A DNA stretch of 64,000 bases, from the NCBI RefSeq assembly GCF_900119145.1, contig NZ_FPIY01000004.1, positions 186,001 to 250,000 of the forward strand, read 5' to 3'. This document shows, in pieces, positions 36,875-45,121 of this stretch. A model generated the notes under the pieces. The model worked only from the letters and a program-made list of their open reading frames with translations. It was not told the DNA's origin and did not search any database. The position numbers and the translations under genes are program-made. Position 1 is the stretch's first letter, and every line of letters begins with the position of its first letter. Source of the stretch: Cellulophaga fucicola. Lineage in GTDB: Bacteria; Bacteroidota; Bacteroidia; Flavobacteriales; Flavobacteriaceae.

Positions 36875-37071
36875 TTAACACGGTATAAAAAACATAGGGA
36901 GTTTGTGCTAAACCGAAAATTCTGTGAATATTAATAAAGTCCGCTAAATATAAAATATGGCGTTTATAGAAGAAAAAATAAAAGCAAAATATTTATATTT
37001 AGCTAAGTAATAAACCGAAACGATAGTGCTTATCACCTGCCCTACACTTCTTATAATGAACGTTTTTCATG
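36870..37071 (+). repeat. attC-like site 13
   Basis: Left box GGTAGTTAAC 36870-36879 covers the stop codon; junction GTTTTTCATG from 37062. Left arm GCTAAATATAAA (36943-36954) and distal arm TTTATATTTAGC (36992-37003) are fully complementary. Confidence 0.8.
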
Positions 37072-37087
37072 ATTTGAGATAACCGAA

Positions 37088-37726
37088 ATGATAAAGATAT
37101 TTAAGCGAAATATTAAGTCTGAATATGAGGAAAGATTAAAAAAGTCGTTTCCAAAAGAATTGTATTCGGACTTGAATGAAGTTTTGAAAATTTTACCATT
37201 AGATAAGAATCTAGTTAAATTATGTGATGACCAAACTCATAAAGTTGACAATCTAATTCACGAATCGGAATTGAATATTGAATTTAATAACGAAACCCTA
37301 ATAATTCCTTCTAGGCTTTACTTTAACGAACCAAATCCAGAATTAGAGAAATCTTTGACTGACAAACAAAAAGACATTTTAAATTGTATTTATTTACGTC
37401 ATCACAATGGATATTTAAGAGAAAAACGACTGAATTTAATATCTGATAATTCAGAAAAGTGGACTGTTCCATTTATAATTCAATTAATTGGTGAATATGT
37501 TTATGAATTGCTTCCTATTATTTACAAAAAAATAGACAAAAACACTCTGGATTATTACGTTGATTTTATAGTTGAAAACCCTAAATATTGGCAACAGACT
37601 GAAAGTAGAATGATAAGCTATTGGAATGAATATTATAGATACAAATTTCCGAAATTGAAAGATTATTTGGGATTTGAAATTGTTAACCGAATAAAAAAAC
37701 GAAAGCAGAATAATGGCTATAAGTAA
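37088..37726 (+). CDS. Cassette 14: cytoplasmic hypothetical protein
   Basis: 212 residues without signal peptide or membrane segments, one of few cassette products that appear cytoplasmic. It has a basic start (MIKIFKRNIKSEYEERLKKSFPKEL) and a central LTDKQKDILNCIYLRHHNGYLREKRLNLI followed by an amphipathic helix IIQLIGEYVYELLPIIYKKI. The pattern is seen in small immunity-like or HEAT-type proteins, but I cannot assign it. The 3' site lacks a box matching GTTTTTCATG. Confidence 0.65.
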   Translation: MIKIFKRNIKSEYEERLKKSFPKELYSDLNEVLKILPLDKNLVKLCDDQTHKVDNLIHESELNIEFNNETLIIPSRLYFNEPNPELEKSLTDKQKDILNCIYLRHHNGYLREKRLNLISDNSEKWTVPFIIQLIGEYVYELLPIIYKKIDKNTLDYYVDFIVENPKYWQQTESRMISYWNEYYRYKFPKLKDYLGFEIVNRIKKRKQNNGYK

Positions 37727-37841
37727 TTGCTACTTCTAGCCTACTTACCAATCCCGAAGCGTTGAAATTTTATCTAATTTTTATTTGCTAAATTTAGTGT
37801 TTAAACCAGGCAACTAACCATACACAAACGCGTAGCTAATT
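37724..37841 (+). repeat. attC-like site 14 (second class, shortened)
   Basis: Carries the second-class motif AATCCCGAAGCGTTG (37750-37764), TTATTTGCTAAATTTAGTGT and ACACAAACGCGTAGCTAATT; the junction is near 37832 (GTAGCTA). No left box complementary to the preceding cassette is visible. Confidence 0.6.
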
Positions 37842-37848
37842 AAAAAAA

Positions 37849-38436
37849 ATGAAAAATTTAACGATACTAATCCTATTTTTTCTAGGATTATTTTTAAAAA
37901 CTTACTCTCAAACAAAAACCCATCAATTATGGGAAAATACTGAAATAGGCTCTGTAATAGTATATTATTCATTAGAAGAAGCTTTAAAGAACCCTGAAAA
38001 AGTTAGAGGTTTACAAATAAGAGATAAAGGACTTGAAAAGATACCTAATGACATTTCGAAATTAATAAATCTTGAATATTTAAGATTACATCATAATAAA
38101 TTTGAAAAGATTCCTGATTTTATATTCAAAATGAATAAAATTAAGGTTCTTGAAATTGGAGGTAACAAATTAAAAATTATCCCTAAAGAAATTGGTGAAA
38201 TGACACAACTAAAACATTTAGGACTAAAAGCTAATAACTTAACAACTCTTCCAGAATCAATTGGTAATTTAACTAAATTAGAATCACTTGACTTAGATTT
38301 TAATCCTTTGAAAACACTTCCTAAATCTATAACAAAACTTAAAAATTTAAAAACGCTATATTTTTCTCATAATGATTTATCTAATGATGATAAAGAAAAA
38401 ATTAAAAAATTGCTTCGCCAAAATCGCGGCTATTAA
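37849..38436 (+). CDS. Cassette 15: secreted leucine-rich repeat protein
   Basis: 195 residues with a signal peptide (MKNLTILILFFLGLFLKTYSQ). From residue about 65 to 185 there are five leucine-rich repeats of about 23 residues (LEYLRLHHNKFEKIPDFIF, LEIGGNKLKIIPKEIG, LGLKANNLTTLPESIG, LDLDFNPLKTLPKSIT, LYFSHNDLSNDDKEK). Such repeats bind proteins. Likely periplasmic or surface exposed. The 3' box TAGCTACAAC at 38441 pairs with TAGCTA at the cassette start; its AAC half suggests the original start was GTTGTAGCTA. Confidence 0.82.
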   Translation: MKNLTILILFFLGLFLKTYSQTKTHQLWENTEIGSVIVYYSLEEALKNPEKVRGLQIRDKGLEKIPNDISKLINLEYLRLHHNKFEKIPDFIFKMNKIKVLEIGGNKLKIIPKEIGEMTQLKHLGLKANNLTTLPESIGNLTKLESLDLDFNPLKTLPKSITKLKNLKTLYFSHNDLSNDDKEKIKKLLRQNRGY

Positions 38437-38440
38437 AAGC

Positions 38441-38632
38441 TAGCTACAACACTATATATAACAAATTGGGCGATTAGTACTTAACCGAAAGGCTATTGTC
38501 TATTTAGAAAGTCGTCAAATCTTTTGATTTAGCTTTACATAAAAAAGGAAAAAAATATTGGGCTTGTGTTTAATCCGAAAACTTATCGCTTGTTTACAGC
38601 TCAACTAATCTTATACATAAACGTTGGCAATA
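38441..38632 (+). repeat. attC-like site 15
   Basis: Left box TAGCTACAAC 38441-38450; junction GTTGGCAATA 38623-38632. Central hairpin GTCAAATC-TTTT-GATTTAGC; a TTAATCCGAAAA copy lies right of it. Confidence 0.7.
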
Positions 38633-38690
38633 ATTAGTAACAATGTTTAATTTAAGGCGACTAACTAGTTATTAATTCTAAATCAATAAA

Positions 38691-39080
38691 ATGAATACTA
38701 AAATATTAATGACCTCAAGTGCTTTATTTTTGGCTATTATTGGAATCCTTCTTTCTTTTTTACCAAATGAAATATTGGAATATCTAAATGTTGAGCCAAA
38801 TATTATTACTATACTTTTTGTAAAAATAATGAGCGCATTATATATGGGTTTTGGAATTCTAAATGCGATGGCTAAAGGAACGTTAATTGGGGGGATTTAT
38901 AATAGACCAATTGCAATTGGAAATCTAATGCATTTTGGTGTTGGGGCAATTGCACTAGTTAAAATTGCTTCTAAGATTCAAGTACATTCAGAAATTATCA
39001 TTTCTCTCGCAGCAGTGTATGTGATTTTTGCAATACTTTTTGTCTATGTTTTTAAAACTAATCCGACAAAAGTAAAATAA
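38691..39080 (+). CDS. Cassette 16: small four-helix membrane protein
   Basis: 129 residues, almost entirely hydrophobic, with four membrane helices (MTSSALFLAIIGILLSFL, FVKIMSALYMGFGILNAM, NLMHFGVGAIALVKIA, IIISLAAVYVIFAILFVYVF). The overall look is of the small DUF-type integral membrane proteins common in Flavobacteriaceae; no named family can be given. Starts 68 nt after its junction GTTGGCAATA, which pairs with TATTACCAAC at 39084 at nine of ten bases. Confidence 0.7.
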   Translation: MNTKILMTSSALFLAIIGILLSFLPNEILEYLNVEPNIITILFVKIMSALYMGFGILNAMAKGTLIGGIYNRPIAIGNLMHFGVGAIALVKIASKIQVHSEIIISLAAVYVIFAILFVYVFKTNPTKVK

Positions 39081-39083
39081 AAC

Positions 39084-39260
39084 TATTACCAACAAAGCCT
39101 AAACGTAATGCGGACTTTAGGGTAAAACCGTAAGGTTTGTGTACATTTAGAATGTCGCGAAATCTTTGGGATTTCGCTTTAGAACTAAAAAAAAGAAAAG
39201 CAAGCTAAAAGTTTCTTTGCCTACCCTACCCTACTTGCCATAGTTTAAACGTTAGCTGTA
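39084..39260 (+). repeat. attC-like site 16
   Basis: Left box TATTACCAAC 39084-39093; arm CCTAAACGTAATGCGG; central hairpin GCGAAATC-TTTGG-GATTTCGC; junction GTTAGCTGTA from 39251. Nearly identical to site 19 at 43886, from which it differs mainly by a CCCTA duplication. Confidence 0.75.
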
Positions 39261-39398
39261 ATTAGCTTTACAAAACGGAAGAAGGTCTATAAATAAACCA
39301 ACTTTTTTTGATATTGAATATAAATTAAAAACTAACGAATATAGGTTGGTGGTAACATTAGGTTTAAATAATTCTAATATTTGGAGTATTAGAAATTT
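39256..39398 (+). repeat. 143-nt leader repeat, copy A
   Basis: Begins at CTGTAATTAGC just after a cassette junction and ends at AGAAATTT. It contains a hairpin TTCTAATA/TATTAGAA near its end. Two more copies at 44048 and 47963. A frame without start codon runs through copies A and B (...FFDIEYKLKTNEYR...) but is broken by an extra T in copy C. Followed by GCTAAC at 39457 that could close a gene-less cassette. Confidence 0.75.
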
Positions 39399-39475
39399 AT
39401 AATAAGGGAAAATTGACTCAATAAATCAATGTTTTGAACTTGATTTTGGATATAAAGCTAACACCGTAAAAAATA

Positions 39476-40291
39476 ATGAAGAAAATAATTTATTTTTTAA
39501 TATTGACTTTACTTTTTAATTGTAAAACTGAAAATAAAAAAGATAAAAAGAGTCAAGAAATAATCGAAAATAAACAAGATTGGATATTTATTGAAAATCT
39601 TAAAAACAGAAAAAAAATAGATGTAACCGAACTAAAATTAATAAAAAGCAATATTATTTCAGATGAAATAAAAGCAATTATATCAAATGATTCTGTTCAA
39701 ATATTAGAATATAGAAAAGTAGGAAGTGACGAATACCAAGAAGAAAACTGCACTGTTATAGATTATAGAAACAATACAGATTTTAAATCAATGATGCATT
39801 CTTATACGTTGTCTTCCCTAAAAAATGAAATAGAAAATGGTGAATATGTTTATAAAAATGACTTAAAGAATAAAACAGAAAACACATACAAATTACTAGA
39901 GAACACATATTTTAGGATTAATTCTTATAAGGATAATCCTATTATTAATTCTGGAGGTATTTATTATCCCATTTATTTAAATAATAACGCCATAACTTTT
40001 ACATATATGGATGGAATTGATGTAAGCTATTTTTCTAAAATTGAAAAAACAAAAAATGAAACTTTTATTTATCATTTAGGGGAGAACAAGTTTTATGAAA
40101 TAAAAATCCTTGACAACAATTCTATGCTTCAAATTTGGAAAGACCAAGATAATTCTTATACACTTTTGGCTCCATTAAAAACGGTTTTAAAATTACCTTT
40201 ATTAGAAACAATATACACAGAAATGGACTATTCTTTTGAAGGATTTGATACGATAAATTTAGAACAAATATTTAATTCAGATACTAACTAA
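39476..40291 (+). CDS. Cassette-array lipoprotein of unknown function
   Basis: 271 residues. Lipoprotein signal (MKKIIYFLILTLLFNCKTE, Cys at 16), then a Lys/Glu-rich linker and a beta-rich domain (DWIFIENLKNRKKIDVTELKLIKSNIISDEIKAIISNDSVQILEYRKVG). No motif recognised. It stands downstream of leader repeat copy A, and its own flanking site is reduced to a stub at 40292-40343. Confidence 0.65.
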   Translation: MKKIIYFLILTLLFNCKTENKKDKKSQEIIENKQDWIFIENLKNRKKIDVTELKLIKSNIISDEIKAIISNDSVQILEYRKVGSDEYQEENCTVIDYRNNTDFKSMMHSYTLSSLKNEIENGEYVYKNDLKNKTENTYKLLENTYFRINSYKDNPIINSGGIYYPIYLNNNAITFTYMDGIDVSYFSKIEKTKNETFIYHLGENKFYEIKILDNNSMLQIWKDQDNSYTLLAPLKTVLKLPLLETIYTEMDYSFEGFDTINLEQIFNSDTN

Positions 40292-40343
40292 CTGTGCTTA
40301 ACCCAAAGTCCATTACTTAGCTAATACAAGACCGTTATAATAC
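40292..40343 (+). repeat. Remnant of an attC-like site
   Basis: GTGCTTAACCCAAAG, CTTAGCTAATACAAGACC and the junction-like GTTATAA (40334-40340) are pieces of the repeat family; the centre is missing. GTTATAA is complementary to TTATAAC at 40898. Confidence 0.45.
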
Positions 40344-40452
40344 ACTGAAAACAGGGTAATAGAAAGCATTTATAATATCTACTTTTGTAACTGGAATATC
40401 TCAGAATTTGATCTCGTATGAATATCATTGATAGAGAAATAATAGTAGAATA

Positions 40453-40812
40453 ATGGAAAAATTAATTGGATACTCTTGTATTATAGTAGGTCTTATATTT
40501 ATTCTAGGAGTACTATTTTTTTCTAAACAGCAAATAAGGAGGCCTATTTTTAGAGCCAGTATCTGTTTAACTGTTCCTATATTAGCATTATGGATTTCTT
40601 TTACTTTTGGAGTTTCTTTAGCTGAAGATATAATATTTGAATGGCCATACAACACAATATTTTTAGTAACCCTTACGGTTTTAACTTTTATTTTTAATGG
40701 TTTTAAGATGAAACATCTAGTGTCATTCCTAGTGTTTTTAATTGGTTTTATGATGATATATTTTGGCCTTTTTTGGTCGCTTATTATTGGCAATATGCGT
40801 ATTGGATTTTAA
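40453..40812 (+). CDS. Small four-helix membrane protein
   Basis: 119 residues with four hydrophobic segments (GYSCIIVGLIFILGVLFF, ASICLTVPILALWISFTF, TIFLVTLTVLTFIFNGF, LVSFLVFLIGFMMIYFGLFW). No family recognised. An overlapping minus-strand frame (40425-40793) is of similar length but is basic and lacks protein-like features, so the plus strand, like all neighbours, is chosen. Confidence 0.55.
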   Translation: MEKLIGYSCIIVGLIFILGVLFFSKQQIRRPIFRASICLTVPILALWISFTFGVSLAEDIIFEWPYNTIFLVTLTVLTFIFNGFKMKHLVSFLVFLIGFMMIYFGLFWSLIIGNMRIGF

Positions 40813-40897
40813 TAAAAAAGGATACTAAAATTCAAAAAATTTTATAAAAAAATCTGAAAAGAAAAGATGTAACTAATTAGGAGAAAAAGAAAACACT

Positions 40898-40954
40898 TTA
40901 TAACAAAAAAATAAAGAGCATTAAAATTACTTTTTATGAAATAAGTTGGCATTC
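40898..40954 (+). repeat. Very short attC-like remnant
   Basis: TTATAAC at 40898-40904 is complementary to GTTATAA at 40334, the start of this cassette, and GTTGGCATTC (40945-40954) repeats the junction seen at 34819. Only about 40 nt lie between. Confidence 0.4.
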
Positions 40955-41064
40955 ATTAGATAAATAACGAAAATAAATGATATTTTAAAAAAATTGAAAC
41001 TCTTGTGTTTAACAGAAAACCTACCTATTAATAATAAGGCTGAGTTTATCTTATAATTTTACAT

Positions 41065-41961
41065 ATGAATAAAATACTAATACTACTAATTTTAGCCACC
41101 ACAATTGGGTACGCACAAAGAACTAAAATAGATAAGAACATAACAATAGATTTAGAAGAATTAAACTTAAAGGGTAATGTAAAACGAGTAACGACATATG
41201 AGAAGACATTGGATGTCGATACTACTGCAATCATTTATGAGGAAAAAGAATTTAATGAAAACGGATTTTTATTATTAGAAAAAACCTATCGTCGTGGTAA
41301 ATTGAATACTACTTATAAATACACCTATAAAGACGGAAAAGTAGAAACCTTAATTGAAACCAAATTACCACCTTACGGATATACCACCATTAAAAAGTAT
41401 GTTTATAAAGATAACGTAATAGAGATGAAAGCTTATGAAGATGATAAGCTGACAGAATCTTTTACACAAAAAATGGATAAAAACAACAACATTGTATATT
41501 CAAAACACGACAACTACACCTTCAAATCGTATTGTGAACATTTTTACGAATACGACAATAACAATAATGTTACGCGCCTAAAAAGAGAATGTTACAAAGA
41601 AAATGTAAAAAACGATAGTTATACCGTTGATTATACATATAAAGATAATTTGCTAGTAAAAACGCATCAATCTAATAGTGCTATATATGATGGAAAACCA
41701 ACTACAGATATTTACACCTATGATAAATTAAATAATTGTACTGAATTAAGTACATATATTAATAATGTATTCGAAAATAAAGAAACTAAAGTTTACAAAA
41801 ATAATTTATTAATAGAACACCATTTTTTTGATAAAGATGGCGCTAAAATAACAGTTGTAAACTATGAATATGATAAGAATAAAAATGTTAGTAGTGAAGC
41901 CATTCATAATACAAAATATAAAGAAACTACTATTAAAACCTATGTAGTAGAAGAATACTGA
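41065..41961 (+). CDS. Secreted YD-repeat-like protein
   Basis: 298 residues with a signal peptide (MNKILILLILATTIGYAQ). The body repeats motifs such as YKYTYKDGKVETL, VKKYVYKDNVIEM, HFYEYDNNNNVTRL, VDYTYKDNLLVKT, DIYTYDKLNNCTEL and VNYEYDKNKNVSSE at 20-35 residue spacing, like YD/RHS repeats or MORN-like strands. These usually form beta-solenoid or shell structures. Its stop codon overlaps the next gene's start (TGATG), so the two are translationally coupled. Confidence 0.7.
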   Translation: MNKILILLILATTIGYAQRTKIDKNITIDLEELNLKGNVKRVTTYEKTLDVDTTAIIYEEKEFNENGFLLLEKTYRRGKLNTTYKYTYKDGKVETLIETKLPPYGYTTIKKYVYKDNVIEMKAYEDDKLTESFTQKMDKNNNIVYSKHDNYTFKSYCEHFYEYDNNNNVTRLKRECYKENVKNDSYTVDYTYKDNLLVKTHQSNSAIYDGKPTTDIYTYDKLNNCTELSTYINNVFENKETKVYKNNLLIEHHFFDKDGAKITVVNYEYDKNKNVSSEAIHNTKYKETTIKTYVVEEY

Positions 41962-42593
41962 TGAAGAAAGCCACTAGAAAATATATCAATGAATTTAGTA
42001 AACAGGCAAACAAATTAAATTATACATTAATCACTAAAGACAATTTATATATTGCAACAGGAAATAATATTTATATTACTATAGAATTTAAACTTCAAAA
42101 AGTTGTTATAGAAAATGTTCTTGTTGCAGAATTTACTGTTATAATAGGTGATTACAAAAAAGCATTGGAAGATGGTATTTTAAATCCTGTTTCAGAAGAA
42201 AAAATCATTATACTTGAAAACGATTTTTACAATAGCTATTCTGAAGATCCTGTACATGCAGTTAATAAAGACACCATAAAAAAGCTTAAACCTTTTATTG
42301 GGCTTAACTCACGTATCTACAAAAATTCTGAATACACTTTTTTTCAACAAATAGGTAATCACGATCTTATTTTAAAAGACCCTTTACCTATACAAGTTAT
42401 TAGAGGTAAAGCAGAAATTAATCAAGTTATAGAACAACTAAAACAAATTAACTTGCCTAATGGGTGGCTAATACAAAAATCTAAAGGCATAGGTAAAAAG
42501 AGTAATGTTAAAATATATAAGAATATAATAATAATCACAATTATTATAATGATACTAATTAGAGCTATCATAGCTATTGGTACATTATTCTAA
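41961..42593 (+). CDS. Tail-anchored hypothetical protein, coupled to YD-repeat gene
   Basis: 210 residues, no signal peptide. A soluble part (residues 1-180) is followed by a basic stretch (KSKGIGKKSNVKIYKN) and one C-terminal membrane helix (IIIITIIIMILIRAIIAIGTLF), giving a tail-anchored topology with the bulk in the cytoplasm. The ATG overlaps the stop of the secreted YD-repeat protein. A secreted protein coupled to a membrane-anchored one could be an effector and its immunity protein, but nothing else supports that. Confidence 0.6.
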   Translation: MKKATRKYINEFSKQANKLNYTLITKDNLYIATGNNIYITIEFKLQKVVIENVLVAEFTVIIGDYKKALEDGILNPVSEEKIIILENDFYNSYSEDPVHAVNKDTIKKLKPFIGLNSRIYKNSEYTFFQQIGNHDLILKDPLPIQVIRGKAEINQVIEQLKQINLPNGWLIQKSKGIGKKSNVKIYKNIIIITIIIMILIRAIIAIGTLF

Positions 42594-42600
42594 ATATTTA

Positions 42601-42685
42601 CAAAAAGTTACACTAATTAAATAAGACAGCCCAATTTACGTAATATAAACGCTAATAATTCAGTTTACTAACTAATTAGCAAACT
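42601..42685 (+). repeat. Decayed attC-like site
   Basis: ACAGCCCAATTTACG and TATAAACGCTAATAATT resemble the right end of site 15, and ATTAGCAA at 42675-42682 is complementary, but for the first base, to TTGCTAAC after the next gene (43884-43891). Confidence 0.35.
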
Positions 42686-42696
42686 TTAAAAACAAT

Positions 42697-43878
42697 ATGA
42701 AATTAATACTAATTCTCTCTTTTATTATATTCTCTAGTTGTAAGAATAAAAATTACGCTCAAAAAGAAACTGTAATTAAACAAGAAAAAACATCAAATAT
42801 TTCCACCGAAATATTGACAGATACACTTGATTTTGAAAAAAAATTAGCTTTAGATAACATCTATAGAGAAATTAACCTTGACTCTTTATATAACCAAGCT
42901 AATTTTGAAAATCATCAAATTTCACTTCCATTTCAATATTCTATAAAAGTTGATCTTGAATCTAGTTTTAGTTATTTATTCGGTGATTTGGATATAGATC
43001 CAAAATCTTCAAATTGCAACAAATATAATTTAAGAAATCATATTGAATACAAAGGAAATAATTATTCCGAAGGAAGTTTGTATTTCGTAAAAAATAATGA
43101 TTCTACTGCCCTTACAATTGAAAAATTTAAAACTTTAGATAAGGCTGCTTATAAAAAAATATATTACTCAGATAATGAAAGTATTATTTTTAAAAACAGT
43201 AGAAATAACATTTCGGTTTTACACTATAAATATTTAAAAGACAAAAAAACATATGTTATTTATTATAAAATAAATGAAAACTTTTTTGCCAAAAATTCAG
43301 AAAAAAACATACTTGACCTATCTATTACTAGATTGAGAATGGCTAAAAATTTATTTAGAAAAAATAAAGAAAACCACTCAACTAATTGGGTTACTTATAA
43401 ACAATCTCTTTCTAATTTAGAGTTAGATACAATAAAAAAATCTTTTAATAAATTAATATCTTCCATTGATACTTTAAAAGTAGATTCACCTACACATATT
43501 ACGAACAAAAACCGTCCAACATTCTTTTCGGCTATCAAAATGGCAGAAGAAAGTAAAAAAACATGGACCCAAGTAAATACACTACCAAATCATAAGTTTA
43601 TTGATTTTAATACTTTGGACTACCTAAGAATAAACCAATTTATATACTTTTTGAGCTCAAGTTCGGCAAACAATTTTATTAAAGTCGAATTTAAAAATAG
43701 TTCATCTGTTATATTAAAAAGAAAAGAAAATAGTGGTTTTGGCAACAGTAATTATGCTATTCTTAAAAAAGAAAAAATACAAAAAAATGATATTTTAATG
43801 TATAGTGTTTGTGATATAGAATCAAAAGAAATGGCTTATTTCTATTTCAACTTAATTAATAATTACAACGATTTATAA
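42697..43878 (+). CDS. Cassette-array lipoprotein of unknown function
   Basis: 393 residues. Lipoprotein signal (MKLILILSFIIFSSCKNK, Cys at 15). The mature protein has a beta-rich N-terminal domain (QISLPFQYSIKVDLESSFSYLFG) and a lysine/asparagine-rich C-terminal domain with DFNTLDYLRINQFIYFLSSSSANNF. Not assignable. Its cassette start is decayed; the 3' box TTGCTAAC is intact at 43884. Confidence 0.65.
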   Translation: MKLILILSFIIFSSCKNKNYAQKETVIKQEKTSNISTEILTDTLDFEKKLALDNIYREINLDSLYNQANFENHQISLPFQYSIKVDLESSFSYLFGDLDIDPKSSNCNKYNLRNHIEYKGNNYSEGSLYFVKNNDSTALTIEKFKTLDKAAYKKIYYSDNESIIFKNSRNNISVLHYKYLKDKKTYVIYYKINENFFAKNSEKNILDLSITRLRMAKNLFRKNKENHSTNWVTYKQSLSNLELDTIKKSFNKLISSIDTLKVDSPTHITNKNRPTFFSAIKMAEESKKTWTQVNTLPNHKFIDFNTLDYLRINQFIYFLSSSSANNFIKVEFKNSSSVILKRKENSGFGNSNYAILKKEKIQKNDILMYSVCDIESKEMAYFYFNLINNYNDL

Positions 43879-43885
43879 AACACTT

Positions 43886-44052
43886 GCTAACAAAGCCTAA
43901 ACGTAATGCGGACTTTAGGGTTACAATCTAAGGTCTGTGTACATTTATAATATCGCGAAATCTTTGGGATTTCGCTTTAGAACTAAAAAAAGAAAAGCAA
44001 ACTAAAAGTTTCTTTGCCTACCCTACTTGCCATAGTTTAAACGTTAGCTGTA
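43886..44052 (+). repeat. attC-like site 19
   Basis: Left box GCTAAC 43886-43891; arm CCTAAACGTAATGCGG; central hairpin GCGAAATC-TTTGG-GATTTCGC; junction GTTAGCTG from 44043. With the following leader repeat it forms a direct repeat of about 300 nt with 39089-39398. Confidence 0.75.
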
Positions 44053-44190
44053 ATTAGCTTTACAAAACGGAAGAAGGTCTATAAATAAACCAATTTTTTT
44101 TGATATTGAATATAAATTAAAAACTAACGAATATAGGTTCGTGGTAACATTGGGTTTAAATAATTCTAATATTTGGAGTATTAGAAATTT
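44048..44190 (+). repeat. 143-nt leader repeat, copy B
   Basis: Nearly identical to copy A, again directly after a cassette junction, ending TTCTAATA...TATTAGAAATTT. It is followed by a site stub (GTGTTTATAAAAG...ACGTGCTACTTTTA, 44195-44240) and the next lipoprotein gene. Confidence 0.75.
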
Positions 44191-44282
44191 GGCACTGTGT
44201 TTATAAAAGAATAAGCATCTTATTTACGTGCTACTTTTAAAATGAAAAAGGGTTAGTTTTAATAATCAAGTGAACTAAAAAA

Positions 44283-44948
44283 ATGAGGAAATTACTTATA
44301 GTAGTACTAATTACAATCTTCTACTCTTGTTCTTTTAACAACAAAAAGACAACTACTCAAAGAGAGATTGTTTATGACACAATAAAAGTTATTAATACAG
44401 AAATAGTTTACGACACAATTACAATAGCCGAAAGAGTTATAGATTCTACAAACATTGTGAGAATATTAAATGTGGATTCTAAAAATAAAAACAACCCGGA
44501 TGAAATTCCGCAGGACTATTTTGAGTCAGATTCGCTTATTAGACTAAAGTATAATTTTAATTATGAGATTAATAGTAAATTAAAGACGGTTTCTCTTGAA
44601 GATGATTTTAACGGTGATGGATACTTGGATATTATATATTCAATTAAACATATAGAAACTAAAAAAAAAGGATGGTTAATAATCCATGGAAATACTAACG
44701 AAGCCTTTATAATTTCAGCTGGAAAAGGAATAAAAAACAGAGGAACAATTTGCTCTGATAATTCGGTTGAAAGTTGGAATATTAACAAAGAAAAAATTAA
44801 TAAACCTGGATTAGAAGAATATTCTGGAAATGGAGAAAATGGAGAATTAATTTTAGAAACTTCATCAATTTTTTTGAGAACAGCATGTGGTTGTGGACTA
44901 ATATACTGGGATGGCGAGCAATATGCTTATTTTAACCAATGTGCCTAA
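44283..44948 (+). CDS. Lipoprotein with Ca-binding-like loop
   Basis: 221 residues. Lipoprotein signal (MRKLLIVVLITIFYSCSFN, Cys at 16). The middle has DDFNGDGYLDIIYSI (about residues 107-121), a D-x-N-x-D-G loop as in FG-GAP, dockerin or EF-hand-like calcium sites. Five cysteines near the C-terminus (CSDN, TACGCGLIYW, NQCA) could form disulfides. Function unknown. Preceded by leader repeat copy B. Confidence 0.65.
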   Translation: MRKLLIVVLITIFYSCSFNNKKTTTQREIVYDTIKVINTEIVYDTITIAERVIDSTNIVRILNVDSKNKNNPDEIPQDYFESDSLIRLKYNFNYEINSKLKTVSLEDDFNGDGYLDIIYSIKHIETKKKGWLIIHGNTNEAFIISAGKGIKNRGTICSDNSVESWNINKEKINKPGLEEYSGNGENGELILETSSIFLRTACGCGLIYWDGEQYAYFNQCA

Positions 44949-45121
44949 AAGTTAATAACAAAAGGCCTAAGACATAAAACAATACCCATAATTAATTCTG
45001 CTGTTAGTACTTTAACAATCAAAGATTCTATGTTTAAGTTTTGGCTACGAGCTTAATCAGATAAGCAATTGTATTTTAATACCTTAATAATCTTATAAAA
45101 ACCGCTGTAATAAATTAAAAA
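44949..45121 (+). repeat. Decayed spacer between two lipoprotein genes
   Basis: AATAACAAAAGGCC near the left end and TTTTGGCTACGAGCTTAATC...CTTATAAAAACCGCTGTAATAAATT on the right recall the arms of the repeat family, but neither box pairs with a cassette start. I see no gene. Confidence 0.3.

Noticed and set aside
39290..39402. The open frame in leader repeat copies A and B as a protein gene
   Set aside because: It has no start codon and is broken in copy C by an extra T.
40425..40793. Minus-strand frame of 122 codons opposite the membrane protein gene at 40453
   Set aside because: Very basic, no domain or membrane pattern; the plus-strand product has four good helices and all array genes are on the plus strand.
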